The notes under the pieces: generated by a model | Seen by the model: only the letters and a program-made list of their open reading frames with translations | Told to the model about the DNA's origin: nothing | Database searches by the model: none | Assembly: GCA_023101885.1 (NCBI GenBank) | Contig: JALPQD010000245.1 | Coordinates: forward strand, 2,719,286-2,783,285 | Direction of reading: 5' to 3' | Length of the DNA stretch: 64,000 bases | DNA from: Typhlomys cinereus | Taxonomy: Eukaryota; Chordata; Mammalia; Rodentia; Platacanthomyidae | Program-made: the position numbers and the translations under genes | In this document: piece by piece, positions 24,258 to 37,714 of the stretch | How positions within the stretch are numbered: position 1 is the stretch's first letter | Layout: each line of letters opens with the position of its first letter

Positions 24258-24600
24258 CAGTTACAGCTGTCCACTTGATACCCTGAGGACTGAGCTTTGG
24301 GCACACCTATGAAGAATTTCTAGTGAAGGCAAGCCTAAGCAAGCCTGTAGGAGATAATCTAGTTGTTATGGGAAGATGTAGCCCGCGGTGGGTGGGACCG
24401 TTCCCCAGGCAGATAGATAAGATGGAGGAGAACTAGTTGGTGTGAGTTTTTGCCCCTCTCTCCCCTCTTCCTGAGGATGTCATGTGGCCAGCTCTCTCAG
24501 CCCCTTCTGGTAACTCTCCTGTGGTGTTGAGCAGTCGGAACCTAGAACTGTAAGCGTTGCCCCAAGTCCCCGTGTTCCCCTCCACTGTTTGGGTCAGGTG
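24258..24600 (+). repeat. LTR copy, same family, 3' part diverged
   Basis: GAGCTTTGGGCACACCTATG, AGCAAGCCTGTAGGAGATAA and GATAAGATGGAGGAGAACTAG match the family; the last third is weakly similar. Confidence 0.72.
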
Positions 24601-25091
24601 TTCACTACCGCAGACTCGCACCAACCTTGGAAATCTTGGCCTGGAGCATTTTGGCTGTTCTGGTCTCTTCCAGTCCAACGTGATTTTCTTGCTCTTCTGC
24701 TGTTGACAAACAAGCCTTTGAAGGCCCGCAGGATGGAGCAGAGAGACACCCCCCCCCAGGTCACCCTGCTTCCCCTTCCCACTTGGCTAACATCTCCTGC
24801 CTTCAGTTCCAGTTCCAGGGTCAGCCATGAGTGCTGTGGGCATTGGGGGTCTTTCGATTTGAGCATTTCACCCCGGCCTCAGGGGAACACAGGCACCTGG
24901 GAGGGGCCGAGTTAGCCAGATGGATGGTCAGGAGCTCCATGGACAGCTTTGGGCGCTGAGCTGTGCTGGGGAGTATGTTGTCTGGACTCCAGTCACTGCC
25001 CTGGAGTCAGGTAGCTGATGAGGTTTGAGAATTAGCGAGGCGAGAGAAGCCTTGGAAGACCTAGCGTCGCATGCGGTCCTAACGAACGTCA

Positions 25092-25496
25092 TGTTGTAGT
25101 TAGATACAGGTGTCGATATGACCGCTGGAGGCTCGAAGCTCTGACCACATTTGTAAAGAATTGGTAGTTGGATCCTGAGCAAACCTGCAGGAGATTATTT
25201 GACTGATAGAGAGACTCGTCTATGGTGGGTGAGGCTAGTCCTTAAGGCAGGTGAATAAGATGGAGGGAACTGGTTAGGGAAACTGGCATCCTTCATGTAG
25301 GGAAACATGCTGGTCTGGCAAGCGAGGATTGTCCTTCTCTCAGTGGCCTTGTGGATATGGTGTGGTCAGTTCCCTCGATCCCCGTGGATAGTATGAGCTC
25401 TCCTGCTGAGCCAGACAAGGAACTGTAGCTGGATAATCATAAGCCTGTAAGCTGCTTGGTCGTAATTTATCAGCAACATGCAAAGTAACTGTAGCA
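25092..25496 (+). repeat. LTR copy, same family
   Basis: It starts TGTTGTAGTTAGATACAGG and ends AACTGTAGCA, with the full set of family blocks between. Flanking 5-mers (CGTCA and CATGG) do not match. Confidence 0.82.
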
Positions 25497-26251
25497 CATG
25501 GTTAGAAATACTGGTGTGCTGGGATTTTAGACTCCAGTCAAGGGTGTTGAATTGGTTGTCACTTAAGGAGAGACAACACGCCGTGCTTGTCAAAGCACAT
25601 GCTTCTTACAGACTGCCCACAGTCCTGGATTAATGTTTTAAAACCCCAACTTTAGAAACACTCTCTTGAAACTAGAGTTGGTGCCAGTGAACGTGAAAAT
25701 CTCTCCCTACAATCCCCCTTCCCCTGCACGGAAAGAGATTTCCTGTCCAACTGCCATCCATTTGAAAGGGCAGATGCCCACAGTCAGACAGTGGGAGACA
25801 GGAGATGCCCTGGTAGCCAGCTTACCCTCAGCGGACTTGTATATGCCCGGGAATTGAACTTTTCCAGAAAATCCTGAAGTCTTGCTTAGGAGCTTGTTTC
25901 CCAGACCAAGCAAGCTGCACTTGGGCCTCTGGTTTGTTTGGACCCTGGACCATGGGTGAGGCGTTTAGAACTCTTGTTAATCAGATGTTAGTCCCCATCT
26001 GGAGAACAGGATGATAATCTCCCCTTCTGGGGCCTGGGATTGTAGTGGGCACAGTGGGATATCTCTTGAGACTTGATTGCAGATGCCACAGGTGTCCCTG
26101 TTGGAAGCCTTGCACAGGTGCTTGCTGGGGAGACCTCTGTCAGGGGCCCCAGGTGGGGGGCACGGCACTGTGCAAATGACCTCTGCCTGTGTGTCTGCAG
26201 CATCAGCTGGCAGAGTGAAGGTGAAACACTTTGGAAACATGTTGAAAAGTA

Positions 26252-26513
26252 TGAGAGAGATGGTTCATGGCTCAGGGGTTAAGACTCTTGAAAGCAGAAG
26301 GTCCTGAGTTCAGAGCCCAGGTACCATGTAAAAAAAAAAAAATGATAGAAGGAAACGACTGTGGTCTGCACTTTTGGCCCTGGTGGGTAAAGCCTGGAAA
26401 ATCCCAGAAAGAAGCAAGAAAGAGGTTGGAGTAATCCAGGATGATCCCCGAAGTCACCCTTGGTCCTCCAGAGGGACACATAGTGCCCCCTGATACACAC
26501 ACACACACACAGT
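26252..26513 (+). mobile_element. tRNA-headed SINE
   Basis: GGCTCAGGGGTTAAGACTC, AGGTCCTGAGTTCAGAGCCC, CCCAGAAAGAAGCAAG, CTCCAGAGGGACACATAGTG and a short (CA)n; an A-rich stretch follows. Confidence 0.88.
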
Positions 26514-26639
26514 AAATAAATTGAAAAAAAATTAAAAGCATTTTTCACCATTTCCACATGTACGTGTACATGTGAGATGTGTGCGTGAATGAATGTGTAT
26601 TTGCATGTATGTGGGCATGTGTGCCTGTGAGTTTTCTCT

Positions 26640-26993
26640 GTTGCTGTGAGACATACCCAAAGTCCAGCACTGTAAGGAAGAAAGAGGGATTTGTTCAGCT
26701 CAAGGTTCCAGAGGGGAGACACAGTCCTTCATGGAGGGGGTGGGGGTAGGGAGAGGAATGGCTGGCTGGCAGAAGCTGGAGGCAGCCTAGGTCACGTCCA
26801 TCAAGGAGGCCAAGAGCTGCAAAACTGCCAGCTGCAAGAGCAGACCCCTCCCAGAAGTAAGGTGGAGCTGACCTACCTCAAGATCCATCCCCTGTGACTG
26901 CCTTCCTCCAGCAAGGCTCCACCTCTTAAAGGCAACTTCCCAAACAACTAAGAGTCTGTGGGAGACGACTCACATTTTAAATCACGACAGCAT
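26640..26993 (+). repeat. Second LTR-like repeat family, copy 1
   Basis: It begins TTCTCTGTTGCTGTGAGACA and contains GGTTCCAGAGGGGAGA, a GGCTGGCAGAAGCTGGAGG block, CTCCAGCAAGGCTCCACC and ends near AAATCACGACA. It is like antisense rodent LTR repeats that end in a 'gtttctattgctgtga' motif; I cannot name the family. Confidence 0.6.
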
Positions 26994-27262
26994 GTGTGCC
27001 TCTGTGTGTGCAGTCACATGGATGCACATGCATGTGGAAGCCCAGGGTCGATATCGGGCATCATCCTCAGTCACATTTCCACCTTACTCTTTTAAGGCAG
27101 ACTTGCTTAATTGAACCCAGAGCTTATCGATTGGGCTGTGGTCTCCCTAGTTAGCTTGCCCTGGGGATTCCCTTTTGAGGCTGGAGTTAAAGGCAGATCA
27201 CTACCCCTACCCAGCATGCTTTCAAGGAATCTGGGGATCTGAACTCTGGCCTTTGGTATGCT
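26992..27262 (-). mobile_element. B4-like SINE
   Basis: GGAAGCCCAGGGTCGATATC, ATTGAACCCAGAGCTTATCG, ATTGGGCTGTGGTCTCCCTAG and GGGGATCTGAACTCTGGCC. Confidence 0.72.
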
Positions 27263-27271
27263 GTGCTAACG

Positions 27272-27650
27272 AGATACATTTGGCAATTGAAGGCTGAGTT
27301 TTGGGCATATCTGTGAATTGATAGTTAATGTAAGCCCTGAGCACGCCTGCAGTGAAGTATCTAATGGATGTAGGAAGATCCAGTCTGTGGTGGGTGGGGC
27401 CATTCCCTGGAGAGGTGGATTAAATGGAGGGGACTAGTTCAGTAATTCAGCATACTTTGCAGACTTCAATTCTGGCAAACGAGGTTCGCCCCACTCTCAG
27501 CAATCCCTGTGGATATGGGATGGCCAGTTCCCTTGGCTTCTGGTGTTGCTGTGAGCTCTCCTGCCCAGCTGGACTAAGAACTGTGACCTGAAAGCATAAG
27601 AGCTCTCTAAGCTCTTTGGCTGTGAACTTGTCAGTAACGTGCAACCTTCG
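27272..27650 (+). repeat. LTR copy, same family
   Basis: GGCTGAGTTTTGGGCATATC, GGTGGGTGGGGCCATTCCC, GTGAGCTCTCCTGCCCAGC and CTCTTTGGCTGTGAACTTGT match in order. Confidence 0.78.
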
Positions 27651-28039
27651 AAGTATGCCACGTGCTTTCACCACTGAACTGTCTCTCCAGCCAGAAGAGC
27701 AACTTTACAGGACTCCTCTCTCTTCCCAGGAGGGCTGATCTGGAAGATTGTCTCATCCTTAGGGATCTGCAGAGTCCTTAGCTGTCCTGGGTGGGAGTGG
27801 GCTAGTCTTTGAGACTCCGATGAATGATGGATGACAGAACAGCAGAAGACTCTCAATGCTAACACGGTGTCCAGTAATCGTGCTGTCCATTTGGTGATGT
27901 GTGTTCCCATGGTGCACTTGGGCGTCCTAAGTATCCTTGCAGGAGCCACACACGAAGGGTGCTTATCTCCCAACCAACCGATTTTAATTTATTTTGCAGC
28001 AACTTTTTTTGGGGGGGGCAGAACAGGAGCATGTGTGCA

Positions 28040-28850
28040 ATTTCATTTTTTGAAAATTTTTATTTATTTATTTTAGTTTTACCAGCATATTGAGTATTAA
28101 TCCCTGCTTCCCTCCATCCCACTCCCTCCCATCCTCCTCTCTTCCCCTCATCAATCCATTCCACAACCTCCCACCCTCCTGCCTGTCCTCTTCTATAGAC
28201 CCCAGATTCCCTCTGGCTTATCTACTCTTGTGGGGGTTCAAGTCTCTATAGCATACCAAGTTGCCCCTCCTCGGGCCACCCCACTGATAGGGGCATTTCC
28301 CTTCTCTCATCCAGTTCTTGTCCCTAAGGTTTCCACTGTTTGTTCTTATCTCTCTTGAGTTCCTCGATAGTCTATGAGGGTATGTCGGTATGTCAGTCAT
28401 TACGCAGGTCTGGTAAGACAAGTCTCATGCAGTGAGTTCTTGAATGCAGCAGTCCTGTCTTGAGTGGAATGTTCTGTCCCATGGTGAACCTTCCATATTT
28501 GTGTTTTTTTTTTTTTTTTTTTTTTTACAATCTCACTGCCTCCTCTTCCTCGAGGTTCCCTAAGCCTTAGGATGGGGCGAGATTATGCTGTCTTGATTCT
28601 GGGGGAGCCTGCTGAATCTATAATATTCTGCAGTATGGCGACTGTTGTCCACTTCATTGCTCTTCTGCTGGCCCAGGCTCCATCCTGTCAGGGTGCTGAG
28701 ATCCTCTACCTCTGTCGTAGAACACGTTTAGGCTCAATGCTAAGTGCTCTTCAAATTTATGAATATAATAGTAGCCGTTTACAGAGCAGTTTGGTGGACT
28801 GCCTTCCTTCGTGTGGATTCATGTGACACTATTTTTACTCTGACCTTGCT
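28040..28850 (-). mobile_element. L1 3' region, antisense
   Basis: A TATTTATTTATTTT start, a polypyrimidine tract (28100-28200), TCTTGTGGGGGTTCAAGTC, a T-run at 28503-28526 and GAGGTTCCCTAAGCCTTAGG follow the order seen in the copy at 59735. Confidence 0.72.
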
Positions 28851-28859
28851 TTACATTGT

Positions 28860-29600
28860 GCTTTGCCCTCAGTGGTTTCACAAGACACAAAGGAAGGCAC
28901 ACACGGTAAAGCACGAGTTCTCTGAGCCTCACCCAGATGAGTCTAAAGATGGACCTCATTAGATGTGCTAAAAATGAAGCTTGAGCTTTCGTTCGACAGC
29001 CTTGGGGGTGGGGGGTGTGCCAGGCAAATCCTGATCCAGCCGAGAAGCAACTGAACAGATTTTCTCAAAAGCTAGAAATGCTTTCATTAAAATCTGGGGC
29101 TGAAAAATGGAGGCATCGTTAGGAAATTTGAATGATCTTTCTTTGTGAAAAATCTCTTTGCACACACACCTTTCAAATGCCCAATGTCTGCGTACATTCT
29201 CAGGGGCGTGTGCAGACCCAGGAGGCCGCCAAGAATAGAATGGCAGCCAGAAGCCTGCTTCCCTCCCCCGAGATTTGAACAGGCTGAGTGACAGTTGTCC
29301 CTGTGGCAACTACAGCCCTCTGTGGTGGTATTGCATCAGTGATGGCTCATCAGAGAGAGCGGGGTGCTGGTAGGGAGGACGCTATTTCCCCTGTGTCCCC
29401 CATAGTGCTTGCTTTCATGGATGACCACGCAGAGAACCACCTGGAGGAGTCATGCTTGGAGTACCATCTTGGTGGCATGTTGCCTTCTGCCCGGAAGGGG
29501 CTCTGTGAGGATATCATGCTTTGACATGATTATCATTGGCGTTCAGGAAGAAAGAAAAAGAATGAACATTTTTATTTTTATTTTTGCATATGTGGGTATA
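28860..29600. other. Unassigned intron sequence
   Basis: No exon or clear repeat seen. Confidence 0.5.
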
Positions 29601-29607
29601 TGCATGG

Positions 29608-29611
<4 letters not shown>

Positions 29612-29652
<41 letters not shown>

Positions 29653-29896
29653 TGTGTGTGTGTGTACAAGGGCATTGTGTGCCTGTGGTGGTCCAAAAGT
29701 GACTCAGAATCCCCCTAGATCCTTCTACCTCCTTATTGCTTCGCTGTGGGGTTTCCTACCCTCTGCCTTCCAGGACTAAAAGTGTAGACTGCGACCATTT
29801 CCCCCTGGCATTTTTATATGTGACCTGGGATCTGAATTCAGGTCCTTTTGCTTTGGAGGCAAAGACTTAATCCCTGAACCGTCTCTCCAGCCCCAG
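29612..29896 (-). mobile_element. tRNA-headed SINE
   Basis: (GT)n at 29612-29665, then GGGCATTGTGTGCCTGTGG, GGGATCTGAATTCAGGTCC and CTGAACCGTCTCTCCAGCCCC. Confidence 0.87.
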
Positions 29897-30147
29897 TGAG
29901 CATTGTAAAAGTTATATGAATGACTCTTTATCCCAAAGAAGAATTTTGTGCTTGAATCTTTATCTTGTAGCTTATCTTTTTTAAAAAATTCATTAGTCTG
30001 TGCTTTGACAACCAAAACCAGGTGGGGGAGCGGGCTGAAGAAGAATCTAGATGAGTAGATGGCGGCCATTAGACTGGATTATGAGATTAAGATCTTGGTC
30101 ATCTGTCTTTACATTGTTCCTTTCAAAACTAAGCATTTTATTTTCTG

Positions 30148-30180
30148 TTGCCAAGTCGACACTTATATCTAACTAACCCA
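30148..30180 (-). repeat. LTR tip fragment
   Basis: GCCAAGTCGACACTTATATC then TAACTAACC is the antisense of the family's 5' tip. The rest is absent. Confidence 0.55.
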
Positions 30181-30837
30181 GCACACAGACAGAGGGCTAC
30201 ATTTCAGATTATTTTATTTATAATTCTAGTACAGGTTTCCCTTTGGTTGTAAGAAATATTACAGAGAGGTCCTATACACTTTTCTTTGTTTCTCCGGGAG
30301 GAAAGTCTCCTCAAAATATAGTACAATATTGAAGATGATGTAGTGAGGTAGTTCCTTACCTCCTCTCCCACCCATTCCCTTCCCTCCCTCCTCTCCCCTC
30401 CTATCCTTCCCACCCCTCACACCTCTCACACCCAACCGCACCAGTTTCCCTTCACCTCTCACCCTCGCCAACTACTGAGCTGCTTCCCATTGCTGCATCT
30501 AAAGGGCACACGGGATGGGGATGCTGCGCTCACCCGTAGAACATCTGCCCAGCAGGTCCTAGGTCCATCCCCAGTACCAGGACTGTAATCTGTTGAGTGT
30601 GACATTTTTATTTTCATTCCATATCAGTCTCTGCTGATTCATTTATGTTGTTGCCCAAATCAACCTTTTGTGGTGCTGGCAGTACCACGGCTCAACGTGT
30701 TGGCTGTCGAACAACAGATGGGTCATGCCTAGGTTTCAGCTATCAGTGAGTTCGCTATGAACACTGAGATGTGCACTTTGCTGTGGAGAGACAGTGATAG
30801 ATTGTAAGGAGTTCAAATGTGGTCAAATGCGGCTTGT

Positions 30838-31200
30838 GTTTTTTTTTTTTCTTTCTCTCTTTTTTTTTTTAGTTTTAAATATCATTTGCCTTTTCAAAGT
30901 GATTATATCATTTTCTAACCTCCCCACTCCCACCTCTTAGTTAAACAAGTCCTCCCCTTCCCCCGGAGCATTTGGTGGTGATATCTTTATTTTTCTGATC
31001 ATAATGTTATAATATTTTATATTATTATTTTATATTATTTTAGTCAGGCTGATAGAGAGTGGTAGTTTATTTTAGTTTGAGATGGTGCCTCCCTTTCCCA
31101 CAAGGATGTTGATTTTGTGTTCCAGAGGGTTTTTCATGTGAAAGCCCCGATAATGGTTTGATCTTTGTATGGAATGCAGTTTTGACATCAAGTGCTCTGT
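30838..31200 (-). repeat. Possible L1-derived AT/CT-rich sequence
   Basis: T-runs, a pyrimidine-rich stretch (30920-30965) and ATTTTATATTATT repeats resemble an eroded antisense L1 3' end. The evidence is weak. Confidence 0.35.
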
Positions 31201-31318
31201 GCAGACTTGGACCCCAAGTGTTTTGTTTCCCTAAAATTCTTATTTTATTTGAAGTCTGCTTTCCATTAATTTTTGGAAAAGGTGAGTGTTCTAATGCTTA
31301 AGCCAACTTAGTTTCTTC

Positions 31319-31393
31319 TTTTCCTCCCTCCCTCTCTCTCCCCTCCCTTCCTCCCTCCCTCCCTTTCTCCCTCCCTTCCTTCCCTCTCTCTGC
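31319..31393 (+). repeat. (CTTCC)n-type polypyrimidine
   Basis: C/T-only stretch. Confidence 0.9.
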
Positions 31394-31564
31394 CTGTAGA
31401 TTGCTCTGGAACTGTTTGTTGATGGTTTTCTTTTCCTCTGGAGAGCAGTTCCCCCCACCTCTGTCTCCACAGTTTCCTATTCCTTGGTAGATTCAATGAC
31501 TAGGCAAATGAGAGGCAGCAGAATTCACTTAAGTTACTTTTTCTATCTTTATATGTACACGAGG

Positions 31565-31762
31565 TGTTTCTGTGTATCTGTGTATCTGTGTTTGCATGCT
31601 CACATGTGTGTAAGTGTGAGTGTATATGGGGGTGTGGTGCATGTGCTCACGTGAGCTCACATGGGATGCCAGGATCGTCCTCAATCGCTCTTCAACCTTA
31701 TTCTTTTGAGGCAGGGTCTCCACTCAAACCCAAAGCTCGCCAGTAGGGTTCGTCTGTAGCCA
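31565..31762 (-). mobile_element. B4-like SINE, 3' half
   Basis: A TG-rich stretch, ATCGTCCTCAATCGCTCTTC, GAGGCAGGGTCTCCACTCAA and CCAAAGCTCGCCAGTAGGG; it then runs into the next SINE. Confidence 0.65.
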
Positions 31763-31789
31763 GTTTATTCTGGGAATTGCTGGTCTCTG

Positions 31790-32015
31790 CCTTTCTCTGC
31801 AGCACTTCAGTCGTGTATCTGTGGAGGCCAAGGGTGACATCAGGAACCATCCTGGATTGTTCTACCTTCTTAGTACTCTGCTCTGGGATTTCTCAGGCTC
31901 TGAAGTTCAGGCCGCCATTTCTATCCAGTGTTTTTACATGGGATCCAGGATCTGAACTCAGGTTTCTCTGCTTTTGAGGCAAAGGCTTAACTCCTGAGCC
32001 ATTGCTCCAGTCCCA
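31790..32015 (-). mobile_element. tRNA-headed SINE, 3' part shortened
   Basis: CTGTGGAGGCCAAGGGTGAC, GGGATTTCTCAGGCTCTGA, GATCTGAACTCAGG and CTGAGCCATTGCTCCAGTCCC. Confidence 0.82.
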
Positions 32016-33083
<1,068 letters not shown>

Positions 33084-33099
33084 GTAAGAACAACTTCAC

Positions 33100-33235
33100 C
33101 TCCACAGCATGTGGTGGTAGAGGGTCTTCCCAGCAATTGGGAGGCGGAGACAGAAGGACCACAGCCCAAGGTCATCCCAGCTATGCAGGGAGTTTAGAAG
33201 CAGCCTGGCTACAAGACCCTGTCTCAATCAGGTCT
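33100..33235 (+). mobile_element. B1-like SINE beside exon 2
   Basis: CAGCATGTGGTGGTAGAGG, CCCAGCAATTGGGAGGCGGA, AGCAGCCTGGCTACAAGACC and CTGTCTCAA follow the 7SL-derived B1 order. It starts only about 16 bp after the exon 2 donor. Confidence 0.8.
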
Positions 33236-34257
33236 CCACTGCTACATCTGTTTGGAAGGTGGTACTCGGAGGATTTATTGTTGGCAAGCTTATCTCCATT
33301 GTTCGCAGACACCCAGATCCAGCTTATCTGTGCTCAAAACACCCCCAAGGCAGCAGCTTGTATCTGCTCATTGTTCAGAGTGAACAGGGTGATGTACGTT
33401 GCTCTCCTGGGATCCTTTCTTTTACTGTTTGCCTTGTGCATCTCTGTGCTAGAACTTTCCAAGCTGTTCTGCATTGTGTTTGAGAGCAGCACTTACTCTT
33501 CATACTGATGTCTCTAGGGGATAAGAGTGGGATCTCACTGGGTCACATACCACCCCTAACACAGGACGGACATGCCCAGCGTGAGGAGAGAAAGGGAGAG
33601 CAGCCAGGACGGGCAGTGGAGATGGGAGGAGGACAGAATCCCGCTCATCAGCTGATTTTTCAGGTCTGACTTCTGCATTGCGTTCAGATCTGTAGTGTTT
33701 TCTGTTGTTATTGCTGTTGGTTTTGCTTTTGTAGTCATAATGCTTCCTTTCAATTGGCACCCGAGGACGTGGTGAGCCACGCCTTTGGGGGTGACTATGA
33801 AGGTGTTCCAGGAGGGGGCCATCTGCCTTCAGGTGGGCTGCACTGTCCCCCGGGTTGGGGTCCTGGACTGAATAGAAAAAGGAAGAAGGAGAAGCCAGCA
33901 GAGCATTGGGGTTCATCTCTCTCTACTTCCTGACTGTGGGCCACTTTGATCTTCACAGTCCTGCTGCCACGTTGCCTCACCACAAGGACTGCAACCCCCT
34001 CACCCCATGAGCCAAAGTGAACCTTCTTCTTTAGTTTCCTTTGTCAGGCGGTTTGTCATAGTCATGAGAACAGTAGTGATCGGGAGCCCTTCCACCGCGT
34101 GTAGTCATTGTGGTCTAAAACCGCCATTTAGCAGACTGACCGTTCAGGTAACAGAAGATTCACTGCTGTGTGGACTTATACCGTGGGGAGTCTTTTCTTC
34201 TTCTTTTTTTTATTCTACCACTGAGCTGTATCCCCAGTTTTTTTTTTTTTTAATTTA

Positions 34258-34517
34258 TTTTAGTCTGTCTGTGTGTGTTTGTGTATATATGTGTGTGTGT
34301 GTCAGAAGGCACTGTGTGTCCCTGTGGAGGACCAAGTGTGACTTTGGAAGTCATCCTGGATTGCTTCTACCTCCTTTTTGCTTCTCTCTTGGATTTCTCA
34401 GGCTCCACTCACCAGAGCTGTTTCTGCCTGGTGTTTTTACATGGAGCCTAAGATCTGAACTTAGGACCTTCTGCTTGCAAGGCAGAAGCTTAACCCCTGA
34501 GCCATCTCTCCGGCCCC
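34258..34517 (-). mobile_element. tRNA-headed SINE
   Basis: GTGTCAGAAGGCACTGTG, TGTGGAGGACCAAGTGTGAC, GATCTGAACTTAGGACCTTC and CCTGAGCCATCTCTCCGGCCCC. The inverted-duplication arm begins three bases later. Confidence 0.88.
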
Positions 34518-34520
34518 AGT

Positions 34521-34732
34521 TGTCACATCTCCAGTTTTCCTACCAGAGGGATGTACCTGCACCAGCCATGGTCGCCTCTGCCTTAATCCAAGGCCTATAC
34601 TCTCCCTCAGAGCTGTTAGAAACTCCTTTGTATTAGCACAGACTGCAGCTTCTAACTTCCAGATGTGCCGATCAAGAGTCATAAATCACACAGCATTTCC
34701 ATAAAAGGCATATCTCAGAATGCACCCAGCTT
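34521..34732 (-). repeat. Left arm of 212-bp inverted duplication
   Basis: The segment is the reverse complement of 38458-38669 with no indels and only two differences, both transitions (212 bp, about 99% identical). It begins three bases after the end of a SINE. A 74-aa open frame on the minus strand is shared with the other arm because the DNA is nearly identical. I do not recognise the sequence as a standard repeat. Confidence 0.93.
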
Positions 34733-35344
34733 GTGAGTGCACATGCTTTGTATACATTTCTTCTTTTCCTGAATTTGTCTAGAAATACATGATAAGAACT
34801 CACTCACTTGTTTCTCCCATATTGCACAAAGATTCCCTTTTATCTATGGACAAGCCATGCTTGTTTCATGCTGAGCCTTTTCACATTTAAAGTTGCATGT
34901 GAAGCCAGTAGGTCCCTTCGCACAGGAAATGTGGTCAACTGGGGCCCTGAGCAGGCTTTCTTGTGTCCTAGCTGGGCAACGGCCTGCAGGATCACCTCTA
35001 CTTCTACATGATGAAAGCAGAGAAGGCCAGACGCCTTGCAGTAGAGCGAGGAAGACCATCATGTGCTTCATTGGAACATGTAGATGTACATGTTGGAGTA
35101 AAGAACCAGAGCGAGGCTTTGGGTGCATGGACAGGAGAGCTGAGGGTGGGTGTCAGCTCTACGGCTTCATTGCCCATGACCCTATGAAACTTTTCCTTCC
35201 AGCCCACCCCAGCCTTCTCTCTCTCTCTCTGTGTCTTAGCTGTGCCTCTTTATGTGTCCAGATTTCCTCTACCATTTTTATCTTTCATAAGCCAGACTTC
35301 CATTAGTCAAAAAAGTTTGTGTGTATACATGTACATGTATGTGT

Positions 35345-35960
35345 TCATGTGTGTTCAGAAAGGAGCTGTTGAATTTCAAAGGTTGCGTGTATGTGTATGC
35401 ATGCCATGTATGTGTGTACACGCTTTTGCACGTGTGCATGAGTGTATTTAGAAGGAGCTATTGGATCGCAATGGTAGTGTATGTGTGTCTGTGTCAATGA
35501 ATGACGGTGCCTATGTGCGTGCATTGAGAAAGAAGCTATTAAATTTTAAATATAGTGTGAGTATGCATGTCATCAGTGCATTAGTGTGTTGTGCATGTGT
35601 GAATTCGTGAGTGGGTACACATATGTGTGTGCATTCAGAAAGGAGCTGTCGAATCACAAAGCTTTTGGGTGTGTTTATACTGTATGCATGCATTGAGTTT
35701 GCATGTGTGCATGGGTGTGTTCACATGTTCAGAAGGAGCTGTTGGATCGCAATGGTGGCTTGTATGCGTGTGTCAGTACATGAGTGTGTGCGTGCATATG
35801 TACAAGCATTCAGAAAGGAGTCATTGAATCACAAGGGTTGTGCGTATACCAATGCATTAGTATGTGTACATGTGTGAATGTATGAATGTGTGTGTACATG
35901 TGTATATACGTATATGTGCATACGTGTGTGTATTCTGAAAAAGCTGTTGCATTGTGACCC
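35345..35960 (+). repeat. About 95-bp TG-rich minisatellite
   Basis: Seven copies of a core CAGAAGGAGCTGTTGGATCG (with variants) start at about 35356, 35449, 35526, 35635, 35730, 35810 and 35933, separated by TG-rich spacers of 50-100 bp. The core resembles the 'cagaagagggtgttggatc' segment of rodent SINEs. Confidence 0.85.
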
Positions 35961-36536
35961 TCTCCAGTAGGAGCAGTGGTCCATGAAGCTCCTGACCCTT
36001 TGCAAGCCATCTGGAGCCAAGCTTGCCATTCCCACTGTACTAGCATCTCCCCTGCAGATGTGTAGCCTTGTGTACCCAGGGCCTCCCCCAAGAACAAGGC
36101 TGGGAACAGCTCTACAGCAGTGGCTTGCTTTCCTGTCAGTTGAGAAGCCCCAAGTGTCAGAAGTGGTACTTGGCTCACCTTTTAGACAAGCGTAGAGAAG
36201 AGCTCCTAGGATCGCTCTCCAGCTTCTCAGACAGATCTCTGTCAGTCCCCCCGTCCTTGGGGTCTCTGTGGAAGGAATTCAGATGCAGCCAGCAGAGGGT
36301 TGCCTGGAAGAGTTTGTCATGGACGGAAGTGAGACATTCCCTGTGGTGAGAGCAGAGAGCGACCAAAGGGGTCTTGTTTCCACCTACATGTTATGCAGAT
36401 TTTATGGTATTTTTTAAAAGTCTCTAGAACAGTCCGTTTTCCTTGAGGGGCTTGTTCTTGCCCAGGTGATTGACAGGCCTGTTGAGATTAGCTACTAGGG
36501 GAGGGACAACCTGCACTCTAAAAAATTATGTGTGCA

Positions 36537-36813
36537 TGTCGCTGTGTGTGTGTGTGCACGCGCGTGTGTGTGTATGAGAGAGAGAGAAGAGAGAAAGAGT
36601 GAGAGAGAGAGAGAGAGAGAGAGAATCAGAGGGCACTTGAGTGTGTGTGCCTGTGGAGGTCCAAGGGTGTTTTCAGGAATCATCTGAATTTCTCTACCTT
36701 CTCTTGGTTTGCTCTGGGGTTTCTCAGGCTCTAATCTTCCAGGGCTGGGATCTGAACTCAGGATCTTCTGCTTGCAAGGCAGAGGCTTAACCACTGAGCC
36801 ATCTTTCTAGCCC
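36537..36813 (-). mobile_element. tRNA-headed SINE
   Basis: A (GT)n/(GA)n tail, ATCAGAGGGCACTTGAGTG, CTGTGGAGGTCCAAGGGTG, GGGATCTGAACTCAGGATC and CTGAGCCATCTTTCTAGCCC. The middle has a deletion. Confidence 0.86.
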
Positions 36814-37254
36814 AGTGTACTTTTGTGCTCTTTTGTGCTTTACTGTAAAGCCAACAGCTTTAGTCCTAAAGAACTTTCTGGTAGTTCAGAATGTCACATC
36901 TCCATTCTGGTCCAGAGATGAGACTAAATCCCGTTCTTCAGAGGCCGACTACAGTTCTACATTTTCTCTTCGTCTTCCTCGGATGGGAGGTGTGCTCCCA
37001 ACAACCTTCCAGCCTGCTGCCTTCTCACAAGCTCACCCAGGCACCCCCTTGTGGCCCTCCTTTGCTTTCAATCCTTACACTGTGGATATATTTACCTGGC
37101 ATTTCCTGATGTTTCCCCCTACCATAAAATAAAGTCTCCTAGAACAGGGATGGGAGGGAAACATCACTTTTAATTGTAAGTACCTAGCTCAGAGCAGACA
37201 CTTTTTAAAGTATTAGAGAAAAAGTAACTCTATCTGGAATATTTTTAAAGAAGT

Positions 37255-37322
37255 GATATATATATATATGTATATATTCACTACATATGTGTGTGCGTGT
37301 GTGTGTATATATATATATTTCT
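37255..37322 (+). repeat. (TA)n/(TG)n
   Basis: TATATATATATG and GTGTGCGTGTGTGTATATAT blocks. Confidence 0.88.
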
Positions 37323-37714
37323 TTAAGTGTAATTCTTTTCAACTTTTTAAAATACGACAATATGTACTGTATATTTTTCCAATGAATATATATGATGCTG
37401 CTTTACTACGTTTTTAATTAAAGGATACATGCTAGAATATGTATCAAACTTATTTAACCTTTATTGTATGGCTGGAAATGTAAAATGACAAAATACTAAA
37501 TAAAAATAAAAGATGAAAGAAATACACATAAAGAATACAAAAAAAAAAAGAAAAAGAATATTCTCAGTGGAAGGTTGAGGTATGTTAAAGGGATGCTGTG
37601 GTGTTTGCGTAGCTGAAGGGCCTCTTGGAGCCTGTGAGGTGCTGGCTTACAGGAGTGGGGTTTTGATTTGGAGGGACACAGCTTGGGCATGGTGACTGGG
37701 ACAGAGAAACCAGG

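Noticed and set aside
34461..34682. Matching 74- and 70-codon frames in the two inverted-repeat arms as a gene family
   Set aside because: The protein match follows from 99% DNA identity. One of the two changes alters each protein, so there is no sign of purifying selection, and no promoter or splice context was seen.
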